64,000 nt of DNA from Brachionus rotundiformis (taxonomy: Eukaryota > Rotifera > Eurotatoria > Ploima > Brachionidae). This document shows, piece by piece, positions 1 through 12,102 of the stretch. A model generated the notes under the pieces. The model did not search any database. It saw only the letters and a list, made by a program, of their open reading frames with translations, and was not told where the DNA came from. The first letter of the stretch is position 1. Every line of letters starts with the position of its first letter. The DNA lies in NCBI GenBank assembly GCA_016802295.1, contig JAESIW010000137.1, positions 1,417,318 to 1,481,317 of the forward strand, read 5' to 3'. The translations under genes and the position numbers were made by a program.

Positions 1-555
1 AAATTTTAATGTTTAATGTGAAATTCTTTTCCTTGAGAGAAAAAGCTCATTGTGAGAGTTTAATTTGCACGAAAATTAAATTTTAAGTATTTATAAATCA
101 CAAGAGAATTAATTTAAATTTAATGTTTTTAAGAGCAGCTTTTCCAAAGTCAAAGACTGTCTAGAACCAGCTTTTTAATAGTATCCCTTTAAGGCAGTCT
201 TAAAATAGAAAATTCATAAAAAATATTAGATACAGAATTTTTAAGGACAAATGCAAATTGTCAAATTTAATTAACTTGAAACAATTAGATTGGCAAGGTG
301 ATTGCCGGCTTTTAAAAGTTTTTGTTCAGCCAACAAAAAATTCAAGTTGAGATGTTTTTATTATTTTTCAAATATTCAGCCATTATTGGGAACTATTAAT
401 TTTGCTAAATTTCCAACAAAAGAATTTAAATTCATACAGAGAGCTAAGCCTAAAATACCCTAAGCAATTTTAGATTTTTTTCTTAATTAATTTTTTCCAA
501 GTCCTTAAATAAACAATTTCAGGTAAATCGACATTTTTTTAAGGGAGAAAAGAAC
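1..555. other. Intergenic/upstream region, no gene seen
   Basis: AT-rich sequence with no convincing reading frame. Close to the following gene there is a T-rich tract ending in AAG, 12 bases before the ATG at 556. It could be a splice acceptor for a 5' UTR intron or a spliced leader; neither can be proved from sequence. Confidence 0.5.
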
Positions 556-1275
556 ATGACGCTCAAACTTATCGACAAGGACCTTAAGAGCAAATATGCC
601 GAGGTCTTGTACAAGAATCAAGTGTCATTTGATAAAGAGCTGGACAGACGCTTTAGAAGACTGAGCATTGATTATAGTCGTAATTTTCAGAATGTAGAGA
701 ATGGTTCGCAGGTTTTTTTGAACCGAGTGCGGCAAAAACGCAGCAAATGGACCCAAGATGACTTGAATTTTAGAGACCATTATCGGCTTGTGTGCCGCAA
801 TGTAACCAATAAAAAATTGGAAAACCTGCGCACCGCACTCAATTCCACAATGAAAAAAAAGAAGACCAAATTTGCTCAAATAGATCCTATTATTGAAACG
901 AAATTAAAGATTTTAAATGACCAGCTTAATAATGTCGAAAGATCTTCTCTGAATTATTCGTCTGAAATTAATTTTAATTATAAGGGAAAAGATTTGTCCA
1001 GACCAAAGCTTTTACCAAAATTGCCCACAATAAAACATTTGAACACCATTGATGAAGACTTATACTGTATATACTCAAAATCAGATAGAGAATTTCTTGA
1101 TCATTATCCCGGTAAAGTTGAGCTTACCATTACCAAACTTGGCAAACAGTTCATTTTAAATGAAGAACTTCGAGCTAAAACTTTACAAAAGCAAACAGCT
1201 AAAAATGAACAAATTCAAACAAATGCAATCAAGGATCCAAGATTTAATGATTTGGTAAAATTTTTAGAATGTTAA
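556..1275 (+). CDS. Unrecognised 239-aa charged protein
   Basis: An open frame of 239 codons from ATG to TAA with no need for introns. It is unlike the surrounding AT-rich noise because it uses G and C in codon positions 1 and 2 in the way the certain genes here do. The product is hydrophilic and Lys/Arg/Asn rich, with an N-terminal Arg-rich stretch (RRFRRLSIDYSRNF, about residues 31-44), a Lys run near residue 100, and no signal peptide or membrane segment. I recognise no family. The ATG is preceded by a T-rich tract ending in AAG. A 93-codon overlapping frame on the other strand is its shadow. Probably a real lineage-specific or fast-evolving gene. Confidence 0.6.
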   Translation: MTLKLIDKDLKSKYAEVLYKNQVSFDKELDRRFRRLSIDYSRNFQNVENGSQVFLNRVRQKRSKWTQDDLNFRDHYRLVCRNVTNKKLENLRTALNSTMKKKKTKFAQIDPIIETKLKILNDQLNNVERSSLNYSSEINFNYKGKDLSRPKLLPKLPTIKHLNTIDEDLYCIYSKSDREFLDHYPGKVELTITKLGKQFILNEELRAKTLQKQTAKNEQIQTNAIKDPRFNDLVKFLEC

Positions 1276-2430
1276 ATTACTAACTGAACACGTTTACAGC
1301 TTTTTTTTTGTTAATGTACTCAATTAATTAATTAAATTTATTTTTTATAATTAATTTTTTCTTTAAAGGTTAAAAAAATTTCCGATATTGATTAATGACG
1401 ATAATTTTAATGGATTGAATATAAAATTTTCTATTTGTTTTTCTTGAATAAATAGTTTTTTTAAATAAAAGTAAATTAATTTAAATTTGATTGTATTTCA
1501 GTTGTATCTTAAAAGGTTTATTCTTTATAGGTATTTATAAAAAACAAATTTAAAAATTAAATATTTTTTAAAGGTGTTGAATGACCCCTCAGGTTTATAG
1601 GTACAGTAAAATATTCTAAATCTTAAGCTAATATAGATGCTTCAAGAATTTACTTTTTTTCAACAAGGTAAGGTGTTTTTAAAGTGTTAATAAACCCCCA
1701 AGTTGCTCTTTTTTGATTTGTTTTTAAATTTAATAATTATATTTGATAATGAAAATACAGAGCTAATTGAATTTTAATATTTGTTTAATCAATTTCAAAA
1801 GAAATAAACCGAAATTTTTAAAACTCTTTGAAAAAAGGTAATTTAAAAAAGGATGATTAATAAGATTAAAATGATTTTATTTATTTATTTATTTATATTT
1901 TTTTTAAATCTACACTTAATATCAAATTAATTATTATTTTTAGAAAATTATTTTTAGACATTTAAAAAGGTTATTTAAGAATTTTGATAATTTCGAACAA
2001 GCAGTCTTTCATTAAAAAACATTAATTACGATGAGAAATAAATTTTATGTCAAATTGATCATAGAACCAGAAATAATAAATCAATTTTTTTTTTCACCAA
2101 ATTAATTCATCATAATATATTAATAATCGAAATGATAAAATAATGCTATATGCTCATGATTGATAAAAATTTTATTTTCTAGAAAATACAAATTTAAAGA
2201 TAAGAATTAAAATGACACAATAAAAGAGGAGTATAAAGTAATTGATAAAAATCCCTGTTAAATAATCCATACTCTTTAAATCATAACTCTATAAAATAAA
2301 TAGAAGATATTGTTAAGCTCCGAAATGACACATTCTTTTTTAAAACTACCAAATAATTATAAAAATAACTCAAAATAATACATGCTAAAGGAGACATAAC
2401 ACTCAGCCTAGGTTTTTGTACCATGGCATG
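1276..2430. other. Intergenic region with TTTA microsatellite
   Basis: No gene seen. It contains the probable 3' end of the preceding gene, long A and T runs and a short TTTA tandem repeat near 1875-1898. Confidence 0.5.
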
Positions 2431-2727
2431 CTATTCTTCAATTTCGTAATCATCGTCAGAAGCGCTGGGTGTTGATGTATTTGACGAGGAAGTACTGGCC
2501 GATTGAAGCTTTAAAATCAAAACACTTTTGTCCTTTATTTGGTAATAGGACAAAAAGTGGCTATTTTTTAGACGCTTATTGTTAAATTCCAAACGTTGTT
2601 CTTCGATTATAGGTCCAAAATTGTTCTTGGCAATTAGGTCCTTGAGATCCAGAACAGTCAGCTCATTTTCATTCACCTCATAGGTAGCTTCCATTTCATT
2701 ATCATCTCTTTTGATTGTTATTTTCAT
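2431..2727 (-). CDS. Small ubiquitin-like domain protein, acidic tail
   Basis: A 98-codon single-exon frame. Residues 1-75 have the beta-grasp pattern of ubiquitin-like domains: MKITIKR start, a 'VLDLKDLIAKN' helix, 'EEQRLEFNNKRLKN' (ubiquitin has QQRLIFAGKQLED at this place) and a final 'SVLILKLQ' strand. The last 20 or so residues are Ser/Thr-rich and end in an acidic DDDYEIEE tail. There is no C-terminal Gly-Gly, so conjugation is not expected unless further exons exist. NEDD8/ubiquitin-like folding is seen from the pattern; the actual family is not identified. The sequence just before the ATG (TTTTATTTTAG, minus strand) looks like a splice acceptor, so an upstream 5' UTR intron or trans-splice site is possible. 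Confidence 0.7.
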   Translation of the reverse strand: MKITIKRDDNEMEATYEVNENELTVLDLKDLIAKNNFGPIIEEQRLEFNNKRLKNSHFLSYYQIKDKSVLILKLQSASTSSSNTSTPSASDDDYEIEE

Positions 2728-4677
2728 TTTTAATCTAAAATAAAATTCAAAATTTATTTTTTTTTTTGAATAGGGGGATCAAGATTAAAAATTATAAATT
2801 AGAGAAAAAGAAAAAAGCTTCATTGAATTACAAGGAAGAAAATTATTTAAATTCTGAACTGTGAATATGAAACAAAATAGAAAAAAAAAGAAAAATGCAA
2901 AAAAAGGGTTTTAAATTAATGGAAAAATATACTATAAAAAATAGAAAATTTTATTGATTTTCCCAAAAAAATATAAAAAATAACAGCTAATTTCGAAAAG
3001 AAAATCTATAATGTTGTTATATAATTCAATGATTATAATTTTAGTTATTTTTTAAATTCACCTTCTGTTCCTTTTATTCAATTTATTTTATTAAATTTAT
3101 CTGATTTTTGTCATAAAATAAATAGTGAATAAATTTGATTAATTTTTTTGAATTTGAGAAAATTAATTATTTAAGTTCAAATGCAAAACAATTTTTTCAT
3201 TTATTTCTGAATACTGGATTGAAATTATTACAAAATAATATTCTAATTGTAAATCAATATTTTGCTCTCCAATTTCGAACAAATTTGTTCAAAGTGCTTG
3301 CGAAAGAAATTGTTTCAAAATTCGTGCCATTAATCTTAATGATCTAATAAAATATTAAATTTGAAATTCAAATTACTAAAAAGAATTAGAAACCACTTAT
3401 AAAAAACATGAATTTAGTTAAAGTATTGATCTATATAGATATTGTTTAAGCTTTGGTTTTCAAAAATTAATCAAATTATTTTAATTTGATTTGTCTGTGT
3501 TCATAGGGCTTTTATATTTCGTCATGTTTTACCTAATTAGAAAAAATTTCAAAAAAAAGACACTTGATTTTTAGACTAAAATATAATGTTCTGTTTCATT
3601 AGAATTATTCAAATTTTATTCTTTAAAAAGCCTTAAAAAATTATCTGATAAGATAAAGCGGAAGCTTTAAATTTTTATTTTTTCCGAGTAGATCTATTTC
3701 TCTTTTATTAAATGGAAAATTTGTTCAAAATATAATCATTTTTATCATGCTGGTATGATGAACCTAATTGGTGATTAAAATGTATATCACTTAAGATTAA
3801 TAAAATTAAATTAACTTAAGATTTATGAAATTAAATGCGTAAAAATATAAAAAGTTAAATTATCGTGATTCAAATTTTAAAAAATGAATTATCAAACTGA
3901 AAATCTTTAACTTTTTAGAAATCACCAAAATTGGCTTATCAAAAATGAACAGAAATTTTCTAAATTTGTAAAAAAAAAGGGGGCAAGACAATTTACTGGA
4001 AAATGGAAAAAATTTACCAAAGCTAAAAATATCATTCTTTCATGACGCAATTATTATTTAAATGAGCCTGTTTTTCAATATTTAAAAAACAAATTTTTTT
4101 GGAAAAAAAATCCTTGTTATGTGAGGAAAGATGAAAAATCTTGATCACCAAAATAAAAAAGATAAATCAAAATTATTTTCATTTTAATGATCATTCTTGT
4201 TCACCAAACCAGTATCATAAAATCGATCACAATTCCGAATAAAATTTTACAAAAAATGAAAATTATAATAATTCGGAATTTTAGACATTTGATTCGTAAA
4301 TGACATGAATGATTTTAAGTTTTTGACAATTGAATTTACACTTTTAATTTACTAATGTATTTAAATTTTGTCACTAAAATAATTACAATTTCATTTTTTG
4401 TTTGATAACTTGACAGAAAATATTTTAAACAAATGAGCATTGATAGATTTTTCAAATTTTAATTCAGCTTATCTTTTTTAAAATAAAATATTTTTATAAA
4501 ACTTTTTTGAACAAATTTCTTAAATAATTTTTTCAATTATATGCCTTTTTAATATTTCGAATAACAATTAAATATTGATTTAAATTAATTTATTTTTTGA
4601 AATATATTTTATCTTTTTAATGTATTTTTTAAGTATCCCGGTCTTTTAAAACTATTCGCTATTTCAAATTATTTGGT
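2728..4677. other. Intergenic region, nothing recognised
   Basis: About 2 kb of very AT-rich DNA. A 70-codon frame at 3135-3347 is dominated by Phe, Leu, Asn and Lys, as expected for random AT-rich sequence, and was not accepted as a gene. Confidence 0.5.
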
Positions 4678-5578
4678 TTACAAGGTCTCCTTGACTAAAT
4701 TGCTAAATGTCTTTAGTTTGGATGAAATGGACAAGTCGATATATCGATCTCCCAATTCGACAACCATTCCTCCTATTAAAGATGGATCAACTTTTGTTTC
4801 CAACTGCAGGGTATTGCCTTTTTTAACAAATGATTGTAAAACGGTTTGTAGTTCTTTCAATTCGTTGGCATCCAGTTGTTTGGCAGTGCTAACTTTAGCT
4901 TGCACTTCACCTCTATGAGCTCTCATCAAAGTGGCAAAAGCCTTGGCAACGCCTTCCAAACGACCCAAGCGACCATTCTCAGCCAATACGCCTTTAAAAA
5001 TTTAATTTACCAAACTCCTTTATTTTTATTTCACTATTACTTAAAGTATTCACAGTGACTTTGTTGGCGTTTTTCTTAACAGCCAATTCATTAACTGCAT
5101 CTAATATTTATTTAATTAATTTTCCCATTCGAAAAAAAAAGTTATTCAGCATACTTTGTCTTTGATCTCTGGTCAGAAGAGGATTTTTCAAAAGATCATT
5201 CAAACCTTTCTCTTTTTTAAAAATATCCTTTGTAAAACCATTTATTTTTGGGATATAAATTTTTTAAATAAATTTACCAAAATTGATTTGAAGTCCTTGT
5301 CTACAGCATCTAGAGATTTTTGTTTGACTGCCGCTGAATAAATGGCATGGGCATATCTACCCTCAAGTCCATACAATTGAATTGGCAAAGCCTTAAAAAA
5401 AAGGAAAAACTATTAAAAGTTAAATAAGTTTGATTAAATTCACGTTTCCACTAGCTTGAGGTGCAGAGGTTGAAAGACTTCTGATCTGTCCCTAAATGCA
5501 AATTAAAGATAAGTACAAAAATCTCCATTTTTCTTGCCAATTTACCCCGATTATTCCACAGATTCGACGATTAGCCAT
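4678..5578 (-). CDS. ATP5PO: ATP synthase subunit O (OSCP), mitochondrial
   Basis: OSCP links the F1 head to the peripheral stalk of mitochondrial ATP synthase. Six exons on the minus strand: 5546-5578, 5444-5491, 5278-5391, 5155-5227, 5041-5100 and 4678-4991 (stop included). All phases fit and give 213 aa, the length of human OSCP. The N-terminus (MANRRICGIIG then QIRSLSTSAP) is Arg/Ser rich and acid-poor, as in a mitochondrial presequence. Then come 'ALPIQLYGLEGRYAHAIYSA' and the highly conserved C-terminal part with 'LAENGRLGRLEG', 'AHRGEV' and 'VDPSLIGGMVVELGDRYID'. Introns are 49-54 bp. The start is the ATG at 5578, just ahead of the presequence. Identity is clear. Confidence 0.95.
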
Positions 5579-7411
5579 ATTAATCTGTCTGATGCTTAAT
5601 GTAAATCTAAAATTGAATAAATGGGTTACCAAAGGCGCTATTTGGAATGGGATTTTTAATTTTGAATATAATCTTGAATTGCATGTTATATTATTCAATA
5701 AACATACGTTTAATTTGAAATAATAATTATTCTTTGGCGTCTGTAGCGTCGAAGTTAGTTTATAATTTTTAAATTTTCAAAATGCATAGTTGGTAATGAG
5801 CATTAGTATTGAGTTAAGCGTGTTTTGGCTGCATTTCACAGTGCAAAAGCTTCAATTGCATATTTAATTTAAATTTATTTTATATATTTTTTTTGTCTGA
5901 TTTTAAAAGCAAGATAATTTCATAAAACGGTATATGCTATTTAATTATTAAAAGATAAGAAATAAAATATAATCTAATTTTTTTGCAAATTAGATTAATA
6001 TGCTAGTGGGCAACATTTTTGTTATAATTTATGTTTAGATATTGATCTAACTTTTAAAAATAAATATATTGAGGCAATTATCAAAACATTAGGTAGCTGT
6101 TTATCTAAACTACAGGAAATAAACTTATTCTAATAGTGAACTGGAAAGTAAACTGAGATAAACTCCATTTAGATAACAAAAAGGCTTTTTTCTTGGCATG
6201 GGCGTAATTACAAAATTAATGTTTATTTTATCTATTAATTGTAAACTAAACTATTAGATTATAATCAAATTCGATTAAATTTTTTTTCGCTTTGCTTACG
6301 ATCATTTTTATAGGAAAAAAAATTTTTTTTAATATAAAATAATCTTTTGTTATTTTTGACAAAATTTTACCAATCATAATACTCGAGTATTGAGGTTAAT
6401 TTATTAAATCCATATCAAATTAAGTGATATGTATCAAATAACAACAAATGTCTCGAATGATTTTTATTGTATTTATTTTTTAGATAAAATTTTTTTCTTT
6501 AAGTGAGCATTGTTAATAAGCAAACAAAAATATCGAAGCATTGAATATATTTTGTAATTTTATAAGTTCAGTAATTATTAATATTAAATTTTTAAATTTT
6601 CTAGAAGATATAAAGGTAATGACTGGACCCTTAAGATTTCAGTTCAAAAATTATTAAAAGTTTTAGCGTATTTTTAGATTTTTATAAGTGGCAAATTTTT
6701 TTAAAGCAAATTTCATCTTTCAACATATTTTTAGTTAAAAGAAACAAGAACTATTATTAACAAAAAATATTATTATATTCCATTTCTAGATCTTGTATAG
6801 CCTAAAATTTAGAGCTGCAAAAACAATTATCAAAATTATACTTTTGATTTTACCTTTTCCTAAATATTTAATCATAGTAATAATTGGCTTTTATTATATA
6901 AACTTATATATTTTTTCAATTTTTTTTCGGTTCGAAAGTTAAGTAGATAAAAATTTGTTCTAAAAGTAGAAAAACTTGGATTCATTAATTCATGAAAATT
7001 TAATTGACTTTAATCAACAATCAATTGTTTAAAATTATGGAAAAATTAAAAAATTCAATAATCATTGAACATACTGATTTGGTTTGATGATCATTTTATT
7101 CATTTTTATTTAAAGATAACTAATATTAATGTAAAATAAATTTTTTTCTTCAATTTCGAACTTAAATTATAATAAACACTTAAAAGTGAACAAACAAATG
7201 AAGAAAGTAACGAAAGCCTACAATATTTTAATGAGACGTGAGCTTTAAAATTTTTTTGCCAAATCTAAAAACCTTTTGAAATTTTTTTTTTTATATCAAC
7301 ACAAAATAAAAACTATAAATAATAAAGCATTTGCATTTAATTATAATTTACATTTTTGTTTTAAGATAGACTAGAATTTTAAAGTTTTATTTCTTCAAAT
7401 ATTAATAAACC
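5579..7411. other. Intergenic region between OSCP and GPATCH11
   Basis: Divergent 5' ends of the two neighbouring genes with about 1.8 kb between them. No gene, repeat or structured element was recognised. Confidence 0.5.
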
Positions 7412-8703
7412 ATGCCACGAAAAAGTGAGCAAGACTCAAACAGTGGTTCAGACGAAGAGGATTACATGTCTGACAAGATACTTAATCAGATGTAAGAATT
7501 CTAAATTAAATTCAAATTTTAAATTTAATTCAAGACCAGATACCCGTCCAGGTTTGGTATTTAACCGAGAGACAGCTCGGCGATATGAAATCGAAAAAAA
7601 AACTGAGCAAAAAAATAAACAAAATCGACAACTACCTGTCAAAGAACTGGAAGAGCTTAAGCGCAAAGAGGCGCTGGAAACTTCTGCGCTAAAGCCTGAG
7701 AACAAAGGCTTCGACCTTATGCTCAAAATGGGCTATAAATCTGGTCAAACTCTTGGAAAATCTGGCACTGAATCTAGCAGCAAGCTTTTGGAGCCGATTC
7801 CTATAGAAATTAAAACTGACCGAGAGGGCCTCGGACAGGCTGCTGTCAGAAAACAAAAATTAGATGAAATCGAAAATTTAAGGGAAACATTAAAGGCAAG
7901 AAAAAGACAACAGGAAGAAACCACCGAGCAATCTTATCTTAAATTTAAAAGAGTTAAATTCAATTTAAGAAAGTTAAGATATAATTTGCACAAATGTCAG
8001 CGAATATGTTACCAACTCGACTCTACTAAAGTATTTGTGATCGCGATAGTGAGATAAAAAGAGAAAAAATTTTGTTTTTAGGGCTTAAAAAAACCTGAAA
8101 TCTCATGGTTCTGGCCATCTAATGTGCTTTCGGTCTTGAAGCAAAGAGATAAGCCAGTTGTTGAGTCTATTGGGGTCAAATCTAAGCAAGTGGCTGAGGC
8201 TGATTTTATCTATAGTAAATCTGAGCTTGGTGAAGGCTTAAATAATGATTATAAGGAAAAAATTTTGGATAAGCCGACAAGATCAGATATAAATTTGAAA
8301 AAAGTATTTGACGAAAGATTGGAAAAGTTCCTAGAAACTCAAGATGCCAGTGTTTCTAAGGTCCAAGAATTGGACAGCGAGGAAGAATACTTTGAGGATA
8401 AGGACTATAATGAACAAGTTCGAATAGAAAAAGAAAAGAACGAAGGTGAAGATTTGAGTGATATTGATGAGGACGAAAAGGATGATGAGGAAGATGAAGA
8501 AGTTTTTTATTTTGATAAAACTCAATTTGTGTCTAAAATTAAAATTTTATAAGCTTATGGCTAAAAAAGTTGATTCTATATGTTTGTATTTGAGAGAAAA
8601 GTACTTTTATTGTGTTTGGTGCGCGTCCACTTACAATGACGAGCCAGACATGGTGCGCAATTGTCCTGGCATTGGTGAAAAAGATCATGAAGATGAAGAG
8701 TAA
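7412..8703 (+). CDS. GPATCH11: G-patch domain-containing protein 11 homologue
   Basis: Exons 7412-7491, 7535-8030, 8082-8528 and 8554-8703 join to 390 aa. Residues 80-125 hold the G-patch ('ENKGFDLMLKMGYKSGQTLG', then 'LLEPIPIEIKT'), known to activate DEAH-box helicases; vertebrate GPATCH11 (CCDC75) has the same block and has been linked to the kinetochore and the nucleus. The middle is acidic (DEDEKDDEEDEE) and longer than in vertebrates (about 260-285 aa in human). The C-terminal block 'YLREKYFYCVWCASTYNDE' followed by 'RNCPG' is the conserved Cys-containing end of the family. The last intron would be only 25 bp (8529-8553, GTGTCT...ATAAG); a one-base indel near 8500-8540 would explain the frame change equally well. 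The start at 7412 gives the family's 'DEEDYMSD' N-terminus. Confidence 0.9.
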
Positions 8704-9529
8704 TATCTGTAGACTGTAAATTAATAATTAAAGAGTTGAACTTAAATTGTTTAATTATCTAAGGACTTAAAGTTCGGATTACGAGATATTTTCGTATTAT
8801 GACTAGTTACCCTTTAGATTATAGCTCTTTTGATTGTGGATCTTTCGAGTAATTATTTTTTTTTGTACGTAATTCGTTTTTGTGTTGAAATAAATTTATC
8901 TTCAAAAGAATAGAAATATCTTTTTAATCATTATTTAGCTTGAAAAACTCGACTAATTATATGCCTAAAACAAAAATCTAGTACGTGATCTATAAGCTAT
9001 CACTTAATCTGTCCAAATTTGGCTTCTTTGAACCAAATTCTGTGTCAATCAAATGGCTTTTATAATAATAAAATATTAGTCGATATGTTTTAAATTAAAT
9101 TTTATTTTTTTTATCAAGCGAAAAAATCAAATAGGCCAGGTTTATCACTATTGACATTAAGATAGAAAAAATCTTGGCTCGTGAAATATGTGGTATTTTT
9201 TTCTCTTTTTTGAACAATTATTTTTTAGACAAATTTTAAAGATTATTTCGTAACAAAAAGCTCTTTTTTAACTAAAAAAATTAGCATTTTAGGCTTGATT
9301 TACAGGTTTAGTTTTTATATTTTTTAATTATTAAATTACTTAACAAATAAAACAACAAATTTTAAAATATTTAATATTTAAAAAATATCCTAGGATCAAT
9401 ACGATGAATATACTGCAACAAATTAATTAATATTTAGTTTTTTTTTAATATAATTTTATTTTCTTTTAAATTAAATTTAGATAATAAAATATGTAATATA
9501 CTAAAATTTGAGAAATAATTAATTTTTAA
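8704..9529. other. Intergenic region, nothing recognised
   Basis: AT-rich sequence between two + strand genes. No coding or structural signal was found. Confidence 0.5.
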
Positions 9530-10693
9530 ATGGGAAATTGTTCACCAAATCGATTCGAATCGTATTCATCATCTTATTTTGATGTCTACAATGTAGATGC
9601 TCGCCTGTTCAAATACTCAAAGGGTCAGATTCAAGTGACCAACTATTTTCTGATTCTTTATCAAAAAAATCTTGACTCCATTGAGCAAATAAAGTGGCCA
9701 TTGAACGGCGTACGTCGCTACGGCTACTACAAGGACATTTTCCTATTCGAATCTGGGCGAAAATGTCCGACAGGCGAGGGCTTATTCGCGTTCAAATGTA
9801 ACAAGGCAAAGCGCTTGAACGAAACATTGCATAAAGTCATTCTAAATAATGCCCATAATTTGTGCAATTTGAACCACAATTGTTTCAATTCTCCAAATGA
9901 GTCAAACACCTTGTCTGTGATATCTGTGATGAACACGACAGGAAGTACCAATGTGTCCAAAATAAATGAGTCAAGTCTTCCACAAAAAAAATCTCTACCA
10001 AATACTGGCAATAAAATTCAAGACTCGGCCAACCCAACGAGCAAGAGCACAGGTGTCATGCGCCAAACTTCCACCGAGCAAGCAAAGAGTCCAGCGCCTA
10101 AACCCGCTGATAAAAACTCGCCTTATTATGTCAATGATATTAAAAGCCTTGTACGTTTGCCGCTTAGTTTGTCTTATACAAGCATGGACGTGAACTCGGT
10201 TAATACCACTGTTCATCCAAAAGAAGAAGGTGATAAGAATAAGAGTTTCTATGTAAATATGGAAGATGTAAATCCAGATATTTTACATTTGGCTAGAAAA
10301 ATAAATAATGATTCTAGCGAAAGCTCGGCATCATTAAACTCTAAAAATAGATTGGCTGTACCTGGTAGTTCTTCTCATTTGTATAAAAGATTAAACTACG
10401 AAAAGTTTAAGAATACATTGTCATCCTCTTCTACCAAGCTTAATTATATCATTCCTGAGCGCTTAAAAATAAATTCCATTCAAGAAACAAGCACCGATAG
10501 CCTAAAAGATTCTAAATTGGAAAATATGTTTCCAAAAAAGAGCGAAACAAACACCAAACCAGAGGCTAAATCACTTGAAGTAAGTCGCATCGAATATTGT
10601 GTAATAGACCCGAAGAAAACTCCGGCAATTAAGTCCAGTGCAAATATGGTGAAGCAAAAGCGAATGGAATATAGTCGTATGTCTACAAGATAA
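9530..10693 (+). CDS. FRS2: FRS2-like docking adaptor with IRS-type PTB domain
   Basis: A 387-aa single-exon frame. It begins MGNC, fitting N-myristoylation at Gly2 and a nearby palmitoylatable Cys, as in FRS2/FRS3, which dock FGF and neurotrophin receptors to Ras-MAPK signalling at the plasma membrane. The PTB domain covers about residues 17-107, with the diagnostic 'VRRYGYYKDIFLFESGRKCPTGEG' region (residues 61-84) and 'LFAFKCNKAKRLNE'. The Ser/Asn-rich tail carries candidate phosphotyrosine sites: Y200 (YVND, Grb2 type), Y241 (YVNM, both Grb2 YxN and p85 YxxM types) and Y356 in 'IEYCVIDPKKTPA', similar to SHP2-binding ends of Gab/FRS proteins. It is shorter than vertebrate FRS2 (about 500 aa). 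FRS2 and FRS3 cannot be told apart here. Confidence 0.87.
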   Translation: MGNCSPNRFESYSSSYFDVYNVDARLFKYSKGQIQVTNYFLILYQKNLDSIEQIKWPLNGVRRYGYYKDIFLFESGRKCPTGEGLFAFKCNKAKRLNETLHKVILNNAHNLCNLNHNCFNSPNESNTLSVISVMNTTGSTNVSKINESSLPQKKSLPNTGNKIQDSANPTSKSTGVMRQTSTEQAKSPAPKPADKNSPYYVNDIKSLVRLPLSLSYTSMDVNSVNTTVHPKEEGDKNKSFYVNMEDVNPDILHLARKINNDSSESSASLNSKNRLAVPGSSSHLYKRLNYEKFKNTLSSSSTKLNYIIPERLKINSIQETSTDSLKDSKLENMFPKKSETNTKPEAKSLEVSRIEYCVIDPKKTPAIKSSANMVKQKRMEYSRMSTR

Positions 10694-11330
10694 TTTCTGC
10701 TAAAGACTTATTAATTTTTTAATTTTTGTTTAAATATCTTTTTAAATAAATTTGTTTTTAATTGAAAATATTTTTTGTCTTATAACTTTTGAATTAGACA
10801 TCATAAACTTTTTGATTAAAATTTATAAGGCTAATGATATTTTTAGGATCTAATTTAATTAATGGTTTCATATTTTTTACTTGATTAGACAAAAAATAAA
10901 TTAAGAATTCAATGGTCAAAAATTTATTTTTAAAAAAGTAATTTTAACAACCCAAGTACTAAGAAGAAGACTAAATGTATTTCTAAGGATATATAAGCAG
11001 TCCTTTTGTAAGAAACAAATGTTGATTTGTTTGTGATTTTCAAATTACTGAGTGGTATCATTATTTTGAAAAAATCGATATAAAGCGGCAAAATCTTTAA
11101 TGAAATTAGAAAAGGAATTTTTATGGCATAGATGGTTTGGTCGAATTGGTCTTTTCTTAAACATTCAATTTTGAATGAGATTTTTTTTTAAATAATTTTT
11201 TTTTTCATCAGCAACAATATAGCTTAAATTATATTTTAAAAATAAATAAAACCCAATAATTACATATTTATGAACTTTTTATCTTATAGATACTGAGCAT
11301 TCAATATCAAAACACCGCCATCTTTTTCTA

Positions 11331-11353
11331 TTAATAAATAAATAAATAAATAA
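11331..11353. repeat. AATA microsatellite
   Basis: Five to six tandem AATA units in an intergenic region. Confidence 0.8.
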
Positions 11354-12102
11354 TCGTTATGTCTATTAATTCGATAATCATTGTAATCATTGTAATATAG
11401 TGACAGAATCAGACCATAAATAACTTTATAACTTTTAAATTATGATTTTATAAACTATTGTATTGAATAATTCCATCTAGTTTTTAGTCAAAGTTTAGTA
11501 TTAAAATGGTTGGAATTCCGAAAGCAAACATTGGAAAAGGAAAGCCAAGTCATAGTTTTTAATTAGTATAGTCGAAATTGAATAAATATGTGAATAATAA
11601 CATTGCAAGAGACGTAGCAAGAACAATGATTAGTTAAAAGTAAACTAAAATTAAAGTTTTCTTTTATGGATCCTATATTAACTACAATTTATAATACTCT
11701 TTAATTAGTTTTTAGTTAATTGTCAGATTAGGTCATTTCTAGATTTTAAATTAATTTTATTTTAAGAAAATTCAGTGTCGAAAATTTTAGAATTCTTACA
11801 ATAGAAAAATTGAATGGTAAACAAAAGTAAAGCAGAAAAAAATGTTTAAAAATTTAATTTATATTTAAGTTTTTACCAACTAATAATTTTTCTAATAAAA
11901 AATGGTATTAATAAATGGTATCAAATTAAACAAAGTTTTAATAATAATTAGTGATTGTTAGATTGTTTCATTCAATTAGCGAGAATAATCTATTAATTCT
12001 TTTTTTTTACTAATCAGGGATTTCTTCAAATTATCTAATAATACCTTTTCTTATTCATAAAATTTTTTAACATTATCAACAAAATTTTTATATTCTTTCA
12101 TT

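Noticed and set aside
625..879. 84-codon frame on the minus strand
   Set aside because: Lies entirely within the 556-1275 gene on the opposite strand; a shadow of its codon use.
3135..3347. 70-codon + strand frame
   Set aside because: Phe/Leu/Asn/Lys/Ile-dominated, as expected for random AT-rich DNA, with no conserved pattern or splice context.
5156..5723. Plus-strand frames over the OSCP region
   Set aside because: Antisense to exons and introns of OSCP, whose minus-strand model is complete.
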